From: Gemmatimonas aurantiaca T-27
GTDB taxonomy: Bacteria; Gemmatimonadota; Gemmatimonadetes; Gemmatimonadales; Gemmatimonadaceae
NCBI RefSeq assembly: GCF_000010305.1
Contig: NC_012489.1
Span: 1,860,001-1,924,000, forward strand
Direction of reading: 5' to 3'
DNA: 64,000 nucleotides
This document shows positions 16,475 to 29,278 of the stretch, in pieces. Positions within the stretch are counted from its first letter, which is position 1, and the number at the start of each line of letters is the position of its first letter. The translations under genes and the position numbers were made by a program. A model generated the notes under the pieces. That model did no database searches and had not been told where the DNA came from. It saw nothing but the letters and a program-made list of their open reading frames with translations.

Positions 16475-18284
16475 TGTGTTGCCCCACGAATCTCCCCTCA
16501 CAACACCATCCGGCATGCGAGCACGCATGGGTGGACGTTCCGTTGCGGCGATGCTGAGCATGGCCGCGCTGTGGCTGCTCAGTGGCTGCGCCCGTGCCGG
16601 GAGCGGTCCCGTGATTTCCACCGCCGATGTACCGGTGAATGGTGAAAGCGCAGCCTTGCGGGAGGCGCGGCTCTTGTCGATGGTCGATCAACGGCAGGCC
16701 GATACGCTGCTGATCGACCAGTTGCTGCGCGATCCGGATGCGGCACGACGGGCGCGGGCTACGTTGGCGATTGGTCAGGTGCGTCTGCGTGCGCGTTTCC
16801 CGGTTTTGCGGCAACTGTTGGTGGACGGGGATACGAGTATTGCCGCCAACGCGGCGTTTGCGATGGGCATTGCGCGAGACACCGCCGGCGTTGTCGCACT
16901 CGCACGCGCCGTGGCGGGCGCACCATCGCCGGTGGCCCGTGAGGCGGCGTGGGCATTGGGGGAAATCGGCGAGCCGGCGCGTACCGTGCTCGCGGTGGCT
17001 CTCGGAGAAGGACAGGCGCGGCCGCTGCAGTCCAGCACCTCAGCACAACGCTCGGCCGATGTGCGGGCTGCCCTCGTGCTTGCCACGGTGAAGCTACGCC
17101 CGGCGCCTATTGCCCTGGTCTCGCCTTGGCTTGCCGATTCATCGGCTGAGGTGGTGCGTTCGGCGGCATATGTCATCGGACGCCTGCGAGCGCCTTCGGG
17201 TGCTCGTGCCGTGATGACCGTGCGTGCGCACCGGGACGAAGAGGTGCGGCAGCACGTGGCGCGTACGCTGAACAAGGCCACCGTCGGTGACTCACTGGCG
17301 ACGCCGGCTCGGGAGGCGCTGCGCACACTGGTGAGCGATCCGAGCGAGCGGGTGCGTGTGAATGCGGTGCGCAGTCTGGCCACCTTTGGTCCGTCAATCG
17401 TCGATCAGGTCGAGCCGCTGCTTCGCGACTCGGCCCCCAATGTCCGCATGGCCGCGGCGGAAGTGATCGGCGAGGCCTTGGCCAAGGACGGTGCCCGATG
17501 GCAGCGCGCCTGGGATGCCGACACGGCATTGGCGGTGCGCCGTCTGCTGCTGGGGCAAGCGCGTCGCCTCGAGGTCAACGTGGCTCCCGGCATCGAAGCG
17601 ACCTGGGCGGCCAATCCGGACTGGCAATATCGAGTGGCATCTGTTGCCATAGTGGATCGTGAATCACCCGCGGGACGTCGCGACACCGCAGTCGCCGTCC
17701 GCTTGCTGGAGGACCGCGATGCACGGGTGCAGCGCGCCGCGCGTGCCCGACTGGGACGGCGGGACAGTACCGCCGCCGCGCGGGCGCCGCGCAGCACCAC
17801 GCCGCTTCCTCGGCCGCTCGCCGACTATGAAGCATTGGCACGACGATATGTGCTCTCGCGCACACCACCACGTGCGTACATCGACACCGATCACGGGACG
17901 ATCACGCTCGAGTTGTTCGGTCGGGAAGCACCGCTCGTAGTGGAGGCGTTCATCAGGCTGGCGCAGAACGGCACGTACCGGAACACCACCTTCCACCGCG
18001 TGGTACCCAATTTTGTGGTGCAGGATGGTGACGCGAGTGGCGATGGATCGGGAGAGTCCGGTTTTACGCTCCGCGAGAGCTGGACCCGTCAACGACATGA
18101 GCGTGGCTGCCTCGGGCTGGCCACATCGGGTCCGGATACCGGTGGCAGTCAGTATTACATGTGCCACTCTACCCAGCCGCACCTCGATGGCGGTTACACC
18201 GTCTTCGGTCGTGTGATCGACGGATTTGCGGCCATGGATCGTGTGGTGCAAGGCGATCGCATGCTGCGTATTCGAGTCCCCTGA
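16464..18284 (+). CDS. HEAT-repeat lipoprotein with C-terminal cyclophilin-type peptidyl-prolyl isomerase
   Basis: This 606 aa protein has a lipobox LLSGC (Cys42) after a hydrophobic segment, so it is an envelope lipoprotein. Residues about 65-440 are a series of Ala/Arg-rich helical repeats (for example AARRARATLAIGQ, SVAREAAWALGEIGEP-like and RVRVNAVRSLATFGP) typical of HEAT/PBS-lyase repeats. From about residue 470 there is a cyclophilin domain: DTDHGTITLELFG, TTFHRVVPNFVVQDGD (catalytic Arg and the QDGD pocket), GSQYYMCHS and GGYTVFGRV. The active-site Arg is kept, so isomerase activity is likely. SD GGAGG (16451-16455) supports ATG 16464. A scaffolding role for outer-membrane or periplasmic proteins is inferred, not shown. 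Confidence 0.85.
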   Translation: MPTSVLPHESPLTTPSGMRARMGGRSVAAMLSMAALWLLSGCARAGSGPVISTADVPVNGESAALREARLLSMVDQRQADTLLIDQLLRDPDAARRARATLAIGQVRLRARFPVLRQLLVDGDTSIAANAAFAMGIARDTAGVVALARAVAGAPSPVAREAAWALGEIGEPARTVLAVALGEGQARPLQSSTSAQRSADVRAALVLATVKLRPAPIALVSPWLADSSAEVVRSAAYVIGRLRAPSGARAVMTVRAHRDEEVRQHVARTLNKATVGDSLATPAREALRTLVSDPSERVRVNAVRSLATFGPSIVDQVEPLLRDSAPNVRMAAAEVIGEALAKDGARWQRAWDADTALAVRRLLLGQARRLEVNVAPGIEATWAANPDWQYRVASVAIVDRESPAGRRDTAVAVRLLEDRDARVQRAARARLGRRDSTAAARAPRSTTPLPRPLADYEALARRYVLSRTPPRAYIDTDHGTITLELFGREAPLVVEAFIRLAQNGTYRNTTFHRVVPNFVVQDGDASGDGSGESGFTLRESWTRQRHERGCLGLATSGPDTGGSQYYMCHSTQPHLDGGYTVFGRVIDGFAAMDRVVQGDRMLRIRVP

Positions 18285-18294
18285 CAGGATGCAG

Positions 18295-19029
18295 ATGAGT
18301 CGGATGTTTCATTCTTGTTCCCGCGCGTGTGAACGCCGATCGGTGCGTACATCGATGCACGCCGCCACTCTGGGTGTGGCGCTCGTGCTGGGTCTCGCAG
18401 CCTGCGCGCCCAAAGCACGGCCGCTGACCGGTGCGCCCACGCGTGCGGCCCTTCCGACGTTTGCCGTCGATCCTCGCCCGCACGTGCTGGAGTTCACGTG
18501 GGAATACAAGGACGAGACCTTCGAAGCCGCCGGAGAAGGTGCGGTGCGCGTGCAGGGCCCCGATCGGGCGCGACTCGACTTCTTTCTGCGCAATGGCATG
18601 GCGGGGGGGTACGCCATTCTCATTGGCGACACGCTCAGCACCCCTGGTGGGGATCTCGTGAAGCGGCTGCTGCCGCCCGCCCCGTTGTTGTGGGCGTCGC
18701 TCGGCCGTCTTGCCTTGCCGGCCGCCCCGGACACGGCCGCACGGATGGATGGCGACACACTGCGGGCGGATCTCGGCGCCTTGCGGGGCAAGGATGCCTC
18801 AGGCGCCGACGGGCGTGCCTGGCGCATTGCCGTGGTTGGCAATGGTCTGCACCGAGTCGAGCGCATCGAGAATGGCAAGGTGATGGAGTGGGTGGAGCGC
18901 CGGCAGGAAGCCAATGGTCGCTGGCGCGTGCACTATGTTCATGAGCGGGGCAAACGTCGCCTGACGATTGCCCTCACTGATACCAGGTATGTCGAGGGAT
19001 TCGATGCAGCCATCTGGCGCCGTTCGTAG
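18295..19029 (+). CDS. envelope lipoprotein, LolB/LolA-like beta fold suspected
   Basis: 244 aa; a lipobox GLAAC (Cys37) follows a charged N-terminus and hydrophobic stretch. After a Pro-rich spacer the body reads LEFTWEYKDETFEAAGEGAVRV, RARLDFFLRNGMAGG and later IAVVGNGLHRVERIENGK, alternating strands typical of the LolA/LolB lipoprotein-carrier fold (RxRxDF plus charged turn). The neighbour is lptE, so a lipoprotein- or LPS-trafficking role is plausible. Of three Met codons (18289, 18295, 18304), 18295 was chosen because AGG lies 6 bases before it. No family assignment was confirmed. Confidence 0.6.
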   Translation: MSRMFHSCSRACERRSVRTSMHAATLGVALVLGLAACAPKARPLTGAPTRAALPTFAVDPRPHVLEFTWEYKDETFEAAGEGAVRVQGPDRARLDFFLRNGMAGGYAILIGDTLSTPGGDLVKRLLPPAPLLWASLGRLALPAAPDTAARMDGDTLRADLGALRGKDASGADGRAWRIAVVGNGLHRVERIENGKVMEWVERRQEANGRWRVHYVHERGKRRLTIALTDTRYVEGFDAAIWRRS

Positions 19030-19558
19030 CACCCACGACATTTCACGCCGGCGCGCCGTCGGTGTGATGTGTCGCGCTGCCCTTCTCGCCACAGCGGCGC
19101 TGGTGGTGCCGGCGTGTTACAGCTTCTCCGGCGGCGGCGGACTTCCCCGCAGCATCAAGACGGTGGCCATTCAGCCATTCGACAACCAGACCGCATCACC
19201 GGAACTGCAGCGCGAAGTCTTCGAGGAGTTGCGCAAGGTGCTGCGGGATCGGTTGAACCTGCGCGAAGCGCCCGAGGCACGCGCTGATCTGGTGGTGCGG
19301 GGCGTCATCGCCAAGTACGACGTGGATCTGCCAGCCGGTGCCAGTGCCGACGGACGGCAGACCACCACCAATCGCCGACGACTGCAACTCGCGCTCGATG
19401 TGGAGATCATCGAACAGGCCACCGGGCGCGAACTGTTGAAGAAGAGCGGCATGCAGCGTGAAGGGCAGTATGCGGAAGGATCCGAAAAGACCGGACGCCG
19501 CAATGCCCTCGAGAGCCTCATGAATGACATCGTCGAAGGGGTGCAGTCGCAATGGTGA
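19004..19558 (+). CDS. lptE: LPS-assembly lipoprotein LptE-like
   Basis: LptE plugs the LptD barrel and helps LPS insertion in the outer membrane. The 184 aa protein has an N-terminal signal with lipobox VPAC (Cys38), then CYSFSGGGGLPRSIKTVAIQ and FDNQTASPELQREVFEELRK, the family's opening strand and helix (compare secretin/LptE-type YSFxGxSIPxxIKTIAI). The C-terminal half has LALDVEIIEQATGREL and ends in a helix. ATG 19004 (GAGGG upstream) overlaps the end of the preceding lipoprotein gene. No lptD gene is in the window. Confidence 0.8.
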   Translation: MQPSGAVRSTHDISRRRAVGVMCRAALLATAALVVPACYSFSGGGGLPRSIKTVAIQPFDNQTASPELQREVFEELRKVLRDRLNLREAPEARADLVVRGVIAKYDVDLPAGASADGRQTTTNRRRLQLALDVEIIEQATGRELLKKSGMQREGQYAEGSEKTGRRNALESLMNDIVEGVQSQW

Positions 19559-20040
19559 CACGCGACGGGCCCCGTCGACCGGAGAGCAAAGTGATGGGCT
19601 GGGATGCCGCAGCCGAGTGGCGCCAGCAGGTGCGCGGTGCGGTCGTATTCACCAACGGTGTGTTCGATTTGGTGCATCCGGGGCATGTCGAGGTGCTCGA
19701 CATGGCGCGGCGCGAAGGCGCGGCGCTGATTGTTGGCGTGAACAGCGATGCCTCGGTGCAGAGGCTCAAAGGGCCTACGCGACCGGTGCGCACCGTGGCC
19801 GAGCGTGCCATGGTACTGGCCGCGCTCGAAGCGGTCGATGCGGTGGTGGTATTCGGGGAGGATACACCGCAGGCGCTGGTGGAATGCCTACAGCCTGATG
19901 TCATCGTCAAGGGCGGTGATTATGCTCCCGAGACCATCGTCGGGGCCGATGTTGTGACGGCTCGCGGTGGTCGTGTTGTCGTGGTTCCACTGGTGCCCGA
20001 TCAATCCACCACCTCGATCATCGAGAAACTGCGTGTCTGA
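19552..20040 (+). CDS. rfaE2: D-glycero-beta-D-manno-heptose 1-phosphate adenylyltransferase (HldE C-terminal type)
   Basis: The 162 aa nucleotidyltransferase has [17 protein letters not shown] (HxGH motif), [18 protein letters not shown] and the C-terminal TTSIIEKLR. It activates heptose-1-phosphate for LPS core synthesis, downstream of a separate kinase (RfaE1) not found here. It is the stand-alone adenylyltransferase rather than the E. coli two-domain HldE. ATG 19552 overlaps the lptE stop; GTG 19555 is an alternative. The neighbouring lipoprotein genes agree with envelope biogenesis. Confidence 0.88.
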   Translation: MVTRDGPRRPESKVMGWDAAAEWRQQVRGAVVFTNGVFDLVHPGHVEVLDMARREGAALIVGVNSDASVQRLKGPTRPVRTVAERAMVLAALEAVDAVVVFGEDTPQALVECLQPDVIVKGGDYAPETIVGADVVTARGGRVVVVPLVPDQSTTSIIEKLRV

Positions 20041-20776
20041 GATTTTCATCCCGCAATCCCGCACAGAACGATCCAACGAGGCGTTGCGCCCCGTATCCCT
20101 CGAACGAGGTGCGGTGCTCTATGCCGAAGGCTCGTGCCTGATCTCGTTCGGCAAGACGCGCGTCTTGTGCGCCGCATCGGTCGAGACGGGCGTGCCCGGA
20201 TGGAAGAAGGGCAGTGGCGAAGGCTGGGTAACGGCCGAGTATGCGATGTTGCCGCGTGCCACACGTACGCGCTCGTCCCGCGAACGGCAACAGGTGGGCG
20301 GGCGTACGCAGGAGATTCAGCGTCTGATCGGGCGCAGTGTGCGGGCCATGCTCGATGACTACCGCTTCGGTGAGTTCACCATCAAAGTCGATTGTGATGT
20401 GCTCCAGGCGGATGGCGGGACACGTACGGCGGCGATTACCGGTGCGTGTGTGGCCGTGCAGGACGCATTCAACTGGATGGTGAGCACGGGACGCATCATC
20501 GCGTCGCCGGTGAAGCGTCGGGTGGCCGCGATCAGCGTCGGGATGGTCGACGGCGAGGTGCGCCTCGATCTCGACTACGAGGAGGATGTGCGCGCTGGTG
20601 TCGACATGAACGTCGTGATGAGCAGTGAAGGGCGTTTCGTGGAGGTGCAGGGCACCGGCGAACACGGCACCTTCTCGCGACAAGAGTTGGATGGACTGCT
20701 CGGCACGGCGGTGGCCGGGATCGAACAGCTTCTCGAAGCGCAGACCCGAGTGTTGGCAGGACCTGTTCGCGCGTGA
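20033..20776 (+). CDS. rph: ribonuclease PH
   Basis: RNase PH trims tRNA 3' ends by phosphorolysis. The 247 aa protein shows [19 protein letters not shown], the phosphate-binding region [20 protein letters not shown] and the active-site stretch [23 protein letters not shown] 20033 is preferred: it overlaps the rfaE2 stop by 8 bases and the next in-frame upstream ATG would need an unrelated leader. The stop overlaps rdgB. Confidence 0.95.
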   Translation: MSEIFIPQSRTERSNEALRPVSLERGAVLYAEGSCLISFGKTRVLCAASVETGVPGWKKGSGEGWVTAEYAMLPRATRTRSSRERQQVGGRTQEIQRLIGRSVRAMLDDYRFGEFTIKVDCDVLQADGGTRTAAITGACVAVQDAFNWMVSTGRIIASPVKRRVAAISVGMVDGEVRLDLDYEEDVRAGVDMNVVMSSEGRFVEVQGTGEHGTFSRQELDGLLGTAVAGIEQLLEAQTRVLAGPVRA

Positions 20777-21477
20777 ACACGTCGAGTGTGCCGTCGTTGC
20801 GGCCCTTCACGCCGCAGCCGTTGTTGTTGGCGACACGGAGTGACGGGAAGCGGCGCGAGCTGGCCGCGTTGTTCCTGCAGGCTGGCATCGCCGTGGAGAC
20901 ATTGCGCGATGTCTTTCTGCCCGAAGCGCCGGAAGAAGCCTTGCTGGAAGTGCACGCCACGTTTGAAGACAACGCACTGGCCAAGGCGCAGTATTTCGCG
21001 ACGCTTACACAGCGAGTGGTGGTGGCGGACGATTCCGGACTCTGCGTTGATGCGCTCGAGGGACGTCCTGGCGTGCATAGCAAGCGATGGAGTGGTCGCG
21101 ATGACCTCGATGGCCCCGCGCTCGACGCGGTGAACAACGTGTTTCTGCAGGACGCCTTACGGAGTGCCGCCGAGCAGGGGCGAACGACACGAACGGCACA
21201 CTACGTGTGCGCCGCGGCCGCTGTGTGGCCACGTGAGGCGCTGTACGAATGCACGGTGGCCACGGGAAGCACATCGGGGGTGATTCTCGATGTGCCGCGT
21301 GGCGCGGAGGGTTTTGGCTACGATCCGTACTTCGCATCCACGCCGTTGGGAGGTCGCACTTTCGCGGAGGTCACGCGCGATGAGAAGGCAGGTGTCAGTC
21401 ATCGTGGCGCGGCGATTCGTGCGTTGCTCGAACGGTTGCGTGTGAAGGGCGCGTTCGATCTCTGCGAGAAAGTGTGA
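20773..21477 (+). CDS. rdgB: non-canonical purine NTP pyrophosphatase (RdgB/HAM1)
   Basis: RdgB hydrolyses dITP/XTP to keep deaminated purines out of DNA and RNA. Motifs: [12 protein letters not shown] near the N-terminus, [19 protein letters not shown] (catalytic Asp), EGFGYDPYF and [11 protein letters not shown]. The 234 aa includes a somewhat long N-terminus. GTG 20773 overlaps rph by 4 bases. The rph-rdgB pairing is a common one. Confidence 0.94.
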   Translation: MNTSSVPSLRPFTPQPLLLATRSDGKRRELAALFLQAGIAVETLRDVFLPEAPEEALLEVHATFEDNALAKAQYFATLTQRVVVADDSGLCVDALEGRPGVHSKRWSGRDDLDGPALDAVNNVFLQDALRSAAEQGRTTRTAHYVCAAAAVWPREALYECTVATGSTSGVILDVPRGAEGFGYDPYFASTPLGGRTFAEVTRDEKAGVSHRGAAIRALLERLRVKGAFDLCEKV

Positions 21478-21577
21478 TAGGCGCACAGGGGTGGAGATGC
21501 GCCATTGGAAACACGACGGGTCGGGGTTTGTGCAGGTGAATCTTCCGACGAAGTTTGTCGGAGAATGCGTGAGCCCG

Positions 21578-21606
21578 TTGACCTGCGGCAGTGTGCGGCA
21601 TATACT
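21578..21606 (+). promoter_or_regulatory. strong sigma70-like promoter of the tRNA cluster
   Basis: TTGACC (21578-21583) and TATACT (21601-21606) are exactly 17 bases apart. The expected start near 21613 lies about 10 bases before tRNA-Pro. It is the best-matching promoter I saw in the window. Confidence 0.78.
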
Positions 21607-21622
21607 GCGCCGCTCTGATGTA

Positions 21623-21696
21623 CGGGGCGTAGCGTAGCCCGGTATCGCGCCTGCTTTGGGAGCAGGAGGTCGCCGGTTCGAATCCGGCCGCCCCGA
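21623..21696 (+). tRNA. tRNA-Pro (anticodon TGG)
   Basis: Acceptor CGGGGCG (21623-21629) pairs with CGCCCCG (21689-21695), with discriminator A at 21696 and no encoded CCA. The anticodon loop is CTTTGGG with anticodon TGG, and the T arm contains GGTTCGAATCC. Confidence 0.93.
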
Positions 21697-21803
21697 TCCG
21701 TTGTGTTGGTGCAGGCGTTGGGTAGTGCCGTCGCGAGGCGGAGTGGGGCCTGCTTCGGCAGGTGGTCAAGGTGCCCGGCAGGGTGACCAGTTGCGACGGG
21801 TAG

Positions 21804-21877
21804 GCGCCAGTAGCTCAGATGGATAGAGCGGCAGCCTTCTAAGCTGTTGGTCGGGGGTTCGAATCCCTCCTGGCGCG
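21804..21877 (+). tRNA. tRNA-Arg (anticodon TCT)
   Basis: Acceptor GCGCCAG (21804-21810) pairs with CTGGCGC (21870-21876), discriminator G. The anticodon loop CTTCTAA gives TCT, reading AGA/AGG. CCA is not encoded. It lies 107 bases after tRNA-Pro and probably shares its transcript. Confidence 0.93.
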
Positions 21878-21901
21878 CTTTGACTGTTGGTGTTCGAGTC
21901 C

Positions 21902-21973
21902 GCACCCTTAGCTCAATGGTAGAGCAGCTGACTCTTAATCAGTAGGTTCTAGGTTCGAGTCCTAGAGGGTGCA
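21902..21973 (+). tRNA. tRNA-Lys (anticodon CTT)
   Basis: Acceptor GCACCCT (21902-21908) pairs with AGGGTGC (21966-21972), discriminator A. The anticodon loop CTCTTAA gives CTT, reading AAG. The gene follows tRNA-Arg by 24 bases. CCA is not encoded. Confidence 0.94.
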
Positions 21974-22678
21974 TGTGTGGTACGTCCGGTTGCCGGGCGG
22001 ATCAAGAGAAGGTTCGGGGCAGCACTTGTGTTTCCGAGCAAGCTCGGTTAGATAGAAAGACTCAAGGCGAACGCGGTCACAACCGTGCAAGCGGTTGCGG
22101 CAAACCTTGATGGCATCGCGGCAGGTCTTTGGATTGGGTCGCGAACCGTTGGTGAAGTCAGTAAGGCTGTTGGTGTTGCTGGTCGTTGTCACGCAGTCCG
22201 ATCTCGGTACTTGCTGGAACGGTTCCACAACTCTTCGAGGCTTTTACGGTTTTCTCTCGGTGCTGATCGGGTTCAACTCCCGATGATGCTTTCGGTGGCT
22301 TCGGCCACCAAACCGCGGCGGCTGGGTTTCCTGGCCGCCGTTGCTGTCTCCGGTGGTGAAGTGCTTTGGTGGCCCGTTGCAACACGGGTTGGGCGATCGG
22401 AAAGAAAGATCGCGACGGGGCTTGCGCTCTGAACATCGAAAGCATAACTTCGCCACCCCTTCGCAGGACGAGCCAGTGCGCGACACACGTTGCGCAGGCC
22501 GTTTTGAGAGGACCCAGAGCGTGTTGAGTGTGGCTGACGCCGCGACGAAAGACACTGCAAAAGGGGACTTGAAGAAAGAGAACAGCAGGTTATGGTTAAG
22601 GACTGCCGCCGAAACGGTGGCAACAGAGAACTTGGTAAGTGACGCAGCCGCAAGCGGTTGCGCGGATATAGCAGGAAC
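21974..22678 (+). other. gene-free structured region upstream of 16S rRNA
   Basis: No credible protein gene or tRNA lies in these 705 bases. The open frames seen (for example 22085-22432 and 22341-22700) have no SD, atypical composition and no family resemblance. Several consecutive hairpins occur, including GGTGGC-TTCG-GCCACC (22294-22309), CGGCGGC/GCCGCCG (22316-22340), CCCGT/ACGGG (22373-22388) and GCGATC/GATCGC (22393-22413), so this is probably an RNA leader or contains a structured RNA. A possible promoter is noted separately. Confidence 0.6.
22569..22596 (+). promoter_or_regulatory. possible rrn promoter
   Basis: TTGAAG (22569-22574) and TATGGT (22591-22596) are 16 bases apart, upstream of boxA and the 16S processing stem, with an A-rich stretch before the -35. 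The match is only moderate; read-through from the tRNA promoter at 21578 could also supply the operon. Confidence 0.35.
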
Positions 22679-22690
22679 GCTGTTTGACAA
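22679..22690 (+). promoter_or_regulatory. boxA-like antitermination site in the 16S leader
   Basis: GCTGTTTGACAA matches the boxA consensus TGCTCTTTAACA closely, and the same 12 bases recur in the 16S-23S spacer at 24514-24525. NusB/S10-type antitermination of the rrn transcript is inferred. Confidence 0.65.
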
Positions 22691-22722
22691 TCGAAGTTGA
22701 GATCGAAGGATGTGCGGGGCGG
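22687..22722 (+). promoter_or_regulatory. 5' arm of the 16S rRNA processing stem
   Basis: This arm can pair along nearly its full length with 24443-24476 on the far side of 16S, giving the RNase III processing stem; the TTGAGATCGA core matches exactly and small bulges occur near GAAGG. Confidence 0.7.
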
Positions 22723-22857
22723 TCTCTATGACCTGCGGCTTCTTCAGGGCTGCGGCGAGAGATCAATCTGTTGATTTTGTGATTCGCGTATCGATCAGCC
22801 GCTTCGGCGGTTGGATCATTGCGAAGAGCCTATCAAAAGGCTCCAAGAGCTTGAAAA

Positions 22858-24382
<1,525 letters not shown>

Positions 24383-24442
24383 CGGAGCGACGAGTAGCAC
24401 GGCCCTTCGGGGTGTCGGTGCGAAAGTCCCGGAGTAAGTCGT

Positions 24443-24476
24443 CCGCTCTGCACATTCTCGATCTCAACTCGATTGT
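24443..24476 (+). promoter_or_regulatory. 3' arm of the 16S rRNA processing stem
   Basis: Complementary to the leader arm at 22687-22722, with the core ATCTCAACT opposite AGTTGAGAT. It would bring the two ends of precursor 16S together for cleavage. Confidence 0.7.
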
Positions 24477-24513
24477 CGATACTTCTCGATCCCACGGGGT
24501 TTGAGGGGATCGT

Positions 24514-24525
24514 GCTGTTTGACAA
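24514..24525 (+). promoter_or_regulatory. boxA-like site in the 16S-23S spacer
   Basis: A second exact copy of GCTGTTTGACAA, the same as in the leader at 22679-22690, consistent with renewed antitermination before 23S. Confidence 0.65.
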
Positions 24526-24700
24526 CGGATGTGGGTAGTGATCGTGGGTACTACAGCAACACTTGCGGCCATCGGCCGGGAGGGTTGCTGCTAGGACGAA
24601 GAACCTCAGTGAGACGTAGTACCGATTAAATGCGGAAACGCATTTTTCTGTAAAACGCTCACTCGTTCAAAGCGCGTGCTTTGCTTGAAAGTTGGGAAAG

Positions 24701-27646
<2,946 letters not shown>

Positions 27647-27649
27647 CCC

Positions 27650-27666
27650 CCATGGTTTTTCCATGG
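27650..27666 (+). other. hairpin in the 23S-5S spacer
   Basis: CCATGG (27650-27655), five T and CCATGG (27661-27666) form a 6-bp hairpin immediately after 23S. It may mark the 23S 3' processing site. Confidence 0.45.
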
Positions 27667-27811
27667 TTAAGCAATCCCGCAGAGCACACGCACGTCATGC
27701 TTCGCATCGCCTCGCACGGCGACGAAGCCCCATGATCACACCCATCCGTTTGTCAGCTGCGCCGCAGGCCTAGGCCCGCAGAAGTACGCACAGCTTTCAT
27801 AATCGATTTTC

Positions 27812-27927
27812 GCTGGCAACTAGAGCGTCAGGGCCATACCCGTTCCCATCCCGAACACGGTCGTCAAGCCTGATAGCGCCGATGGTACTCCGGGCGAGAG
27901 CTCGCGGGAGAGTAGGCCGTTGCCGGC
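27812..27927 (+). rRNA. rrf: 5S ribosomal RNA
   Basis: About 116 nt. The ends GCTGGCAAC (27812-27820) and GTTGCCGGC (27919-27927) pair, with one G-T wobble; internal conserved CCCGTTCCCATCCCGAACACGG and the GCGCCGATGGTAC and GGGAGAGTAGG segments are typical of 5S. Confidence 0.93.
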
Positions 27928-27934
27928 ACCTTTT

Positions 27935-27985
27935 GAAGCCCCCGTCACACTGGACACTGTCCGAGTGGCGGGGGCTTCGTGTTTT
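27935..27985 (+). terminator. strong intrinsic terminator of the rrn operon
   Basis: GAAGCCCCCG (27935-27944) pairs with CGGGGGCTTC (27969-27978), extended by four more pairs, and a GTGTTTT tract follows. It lies 8 bases after 5S. Confidence 0.9.
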
Positions 27986-28282
27986 CCCTCGCCTGGCGGG
28001 CAACAACAATGAATGAGGCCTCCCTTATGACATATGCAATGGCGTCGTACATCACATCACCGTGAACGCCGAACGCATGGTGAATCAGATACCAATGCGA
28101 TGTGCAGGGCATGTCACGCACCAGCGATCAAGGAGTTCCGCGAATGCCGTTCGTCGCTGTACATTCGTGCAGTCCTGCAGGTCGAACGAGACAGCCACAA
28201 GCGCATCGTGATCGGAGCACACGGACAGTACTTCAACAACCTTCGCTCTTCGGTTTTGCTGCGACGTCCTGAATCAGCGCGC
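27986..28282 (+). other. intergenic region before the PorV-like gene
   Basis: The 297 bases between the rrn terminator and the chosen start at 28283 are open in the gene's frame back to 28034, but the residues encoded there are Arg/His-rich and unlike a signal peptide, so I treat it as untranslated leader. I found no convincing promoter in it. Confidence 0.45.
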
Positions 28283-29278
28283 GTGAGCCGGATCGTGTCG
28301 CGCGAGCAGAGGGCCGTCCTTGCGTTCCTTGTGGCATTCCTGCTGTCCATGACGCCCACCGCCATCCAGGCGCAACAGGGCGGCGAATTCTTGTTGATCC
28401 CACTCAGTGCGCGAGCCGTCGGTCAGGGCGATGCCGTCATCGCCGATACGACATTGGGCACGGCGGCGATGTGGTGGAATCCGGCCAGCCTTTCGCGCTT
28501 GTCCAAGCGAGAGATCGCGGTACATCACGGGCAGAACGTGATCTACCAGGCCAACATGGTGGCGCTCGCGGTGCCCTCGAAGGTGCTGGGAACGCTGTCG
28601 CTTTCCGGATTGATTGTCGACTACGGCCGATATCCATCCTTCGCCCCGGATGGGTCTCCCAATGGCGGTGAAATCGGCACCTACAACTATCAGTTGGCCG
28701 CATCGTACGCGTCGTCGATCGGTGATCGATTCAGCGCCGGTGTGACCTACAAGTTCCTGATGTTCCGCAATGCATGCTCCGGCTACTGCGGCCCGAATTT
28801 CACCAGCGCCTCGGGTTCATCGAATGCCGTGGACTTTGGTGCGCAGTATGTGGTGCCCATCAAACTGCCGTTGACCCTCGGTGCTGCGATTCGCAATCTC
28901 GGCCCATCGATGCCTGTGCGCGACGCCGCTCAGGCGGACCCGCTTCCACGGTTTATTCAGATTGGCGGACGGCTCCAGATTCCATCGGCCGCGCTCAAGA
29001 AGAACAATGCCTCGCTCGAAGTGTCCTCCGACCTGATGCACAGTGACGCCATCAGCGGCACCGCGATCGGTATGGGCGTCACGCTTGGCTATCGGGAGAT
29101 GTTGTTCCTCCAGGGTGGCTACAAGGCCATGGCCGAGGATCAATCCGAAGGCGGTCCCTCCATCGGTGTGGGTTTCCGACGCGGTGGATTTGGTATCGAT
29201 ATTGCGCGGCGCTTCGATCGATTGTCTTCGCCGATCGGTGAGCCTCCCACGTTCGTGACGTTGCGGGCGCGGTTTTGA
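28283..29278 (+). CDS. PorV/PorQ-family outer-membrane beta-barrel protein
   Basis: The protein has a signal peptide (AVLAFLVAFLLSMTPTAIQAQ) and then QGGEFLLIPLSARAVGQGDA and AAMWWNPASLSRL, matching the PorV/UPF0164 pattern of GARAxGMGxA and WNPA. Alternating short strands ending in aromatic residues and a terminal F are typical of outer-membrane barrels. PorV family members act in type IX secretion in Bacteroidota, but they also occur alone; no other secretion genes are nearby. The start is uncertain: GTG 28283 is used, GTG 28295 and TTG 28256 are alternatives, and none has a clear SD. The stop overlaps the next gene's start. Confidence 0.72.
   Translation: MSRIVSREQRAVLAFLVAFLLSMTPTAIQAQQGGEFLLIPLSARAVGQGDAVIADTTLGTAAMWWNPASLSRLSKREIAVHHGQNVIYQANMVALAVPSKVLGTLSLSGLIVDYGRYPSFAPDGSPNGGEIGTYNYQLAASYASSIGDRFSAGVTYKFLMFRNACSGYCGPNFTSASGSSNAVDFGAQYVVPIKLPLTLGAAIRNLGPSMPVRDAAQADPLPRFIQIGGRLQIPSAALKKNNASLEVSSDLMHSDAISGTAIGMGVTLGYREMLFLQGGYKAMAEDQSEGGPSIGVGFRRGGFGIDIARRFDRLSSPIGEPPTFVTLRARF

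Noticed and set aside
21697-21803. Possible extra tRNA between tRNA-Pro and tRNA-Arg
   Set aside because: No cloverleaf could be drawn.
22150-22350. tmRNA or RNase P RNA in the rrn leader
   Set aside because: Neither the tmRNA tag-coding region nor the RNase P core sequences are present.
22085-22700. Open frames of 115 and 119 codons in the rrn leader
   Set aside because: No SD, composition unlike neighbouring genes, and the same stretch forms stable hairpins; better read as non-coding RNA.
28034-28282. N-terminal extension of the PorV-like gene
   Set aside because: The added 83 residues are Arg/His-rich and would hide the signal peptide.
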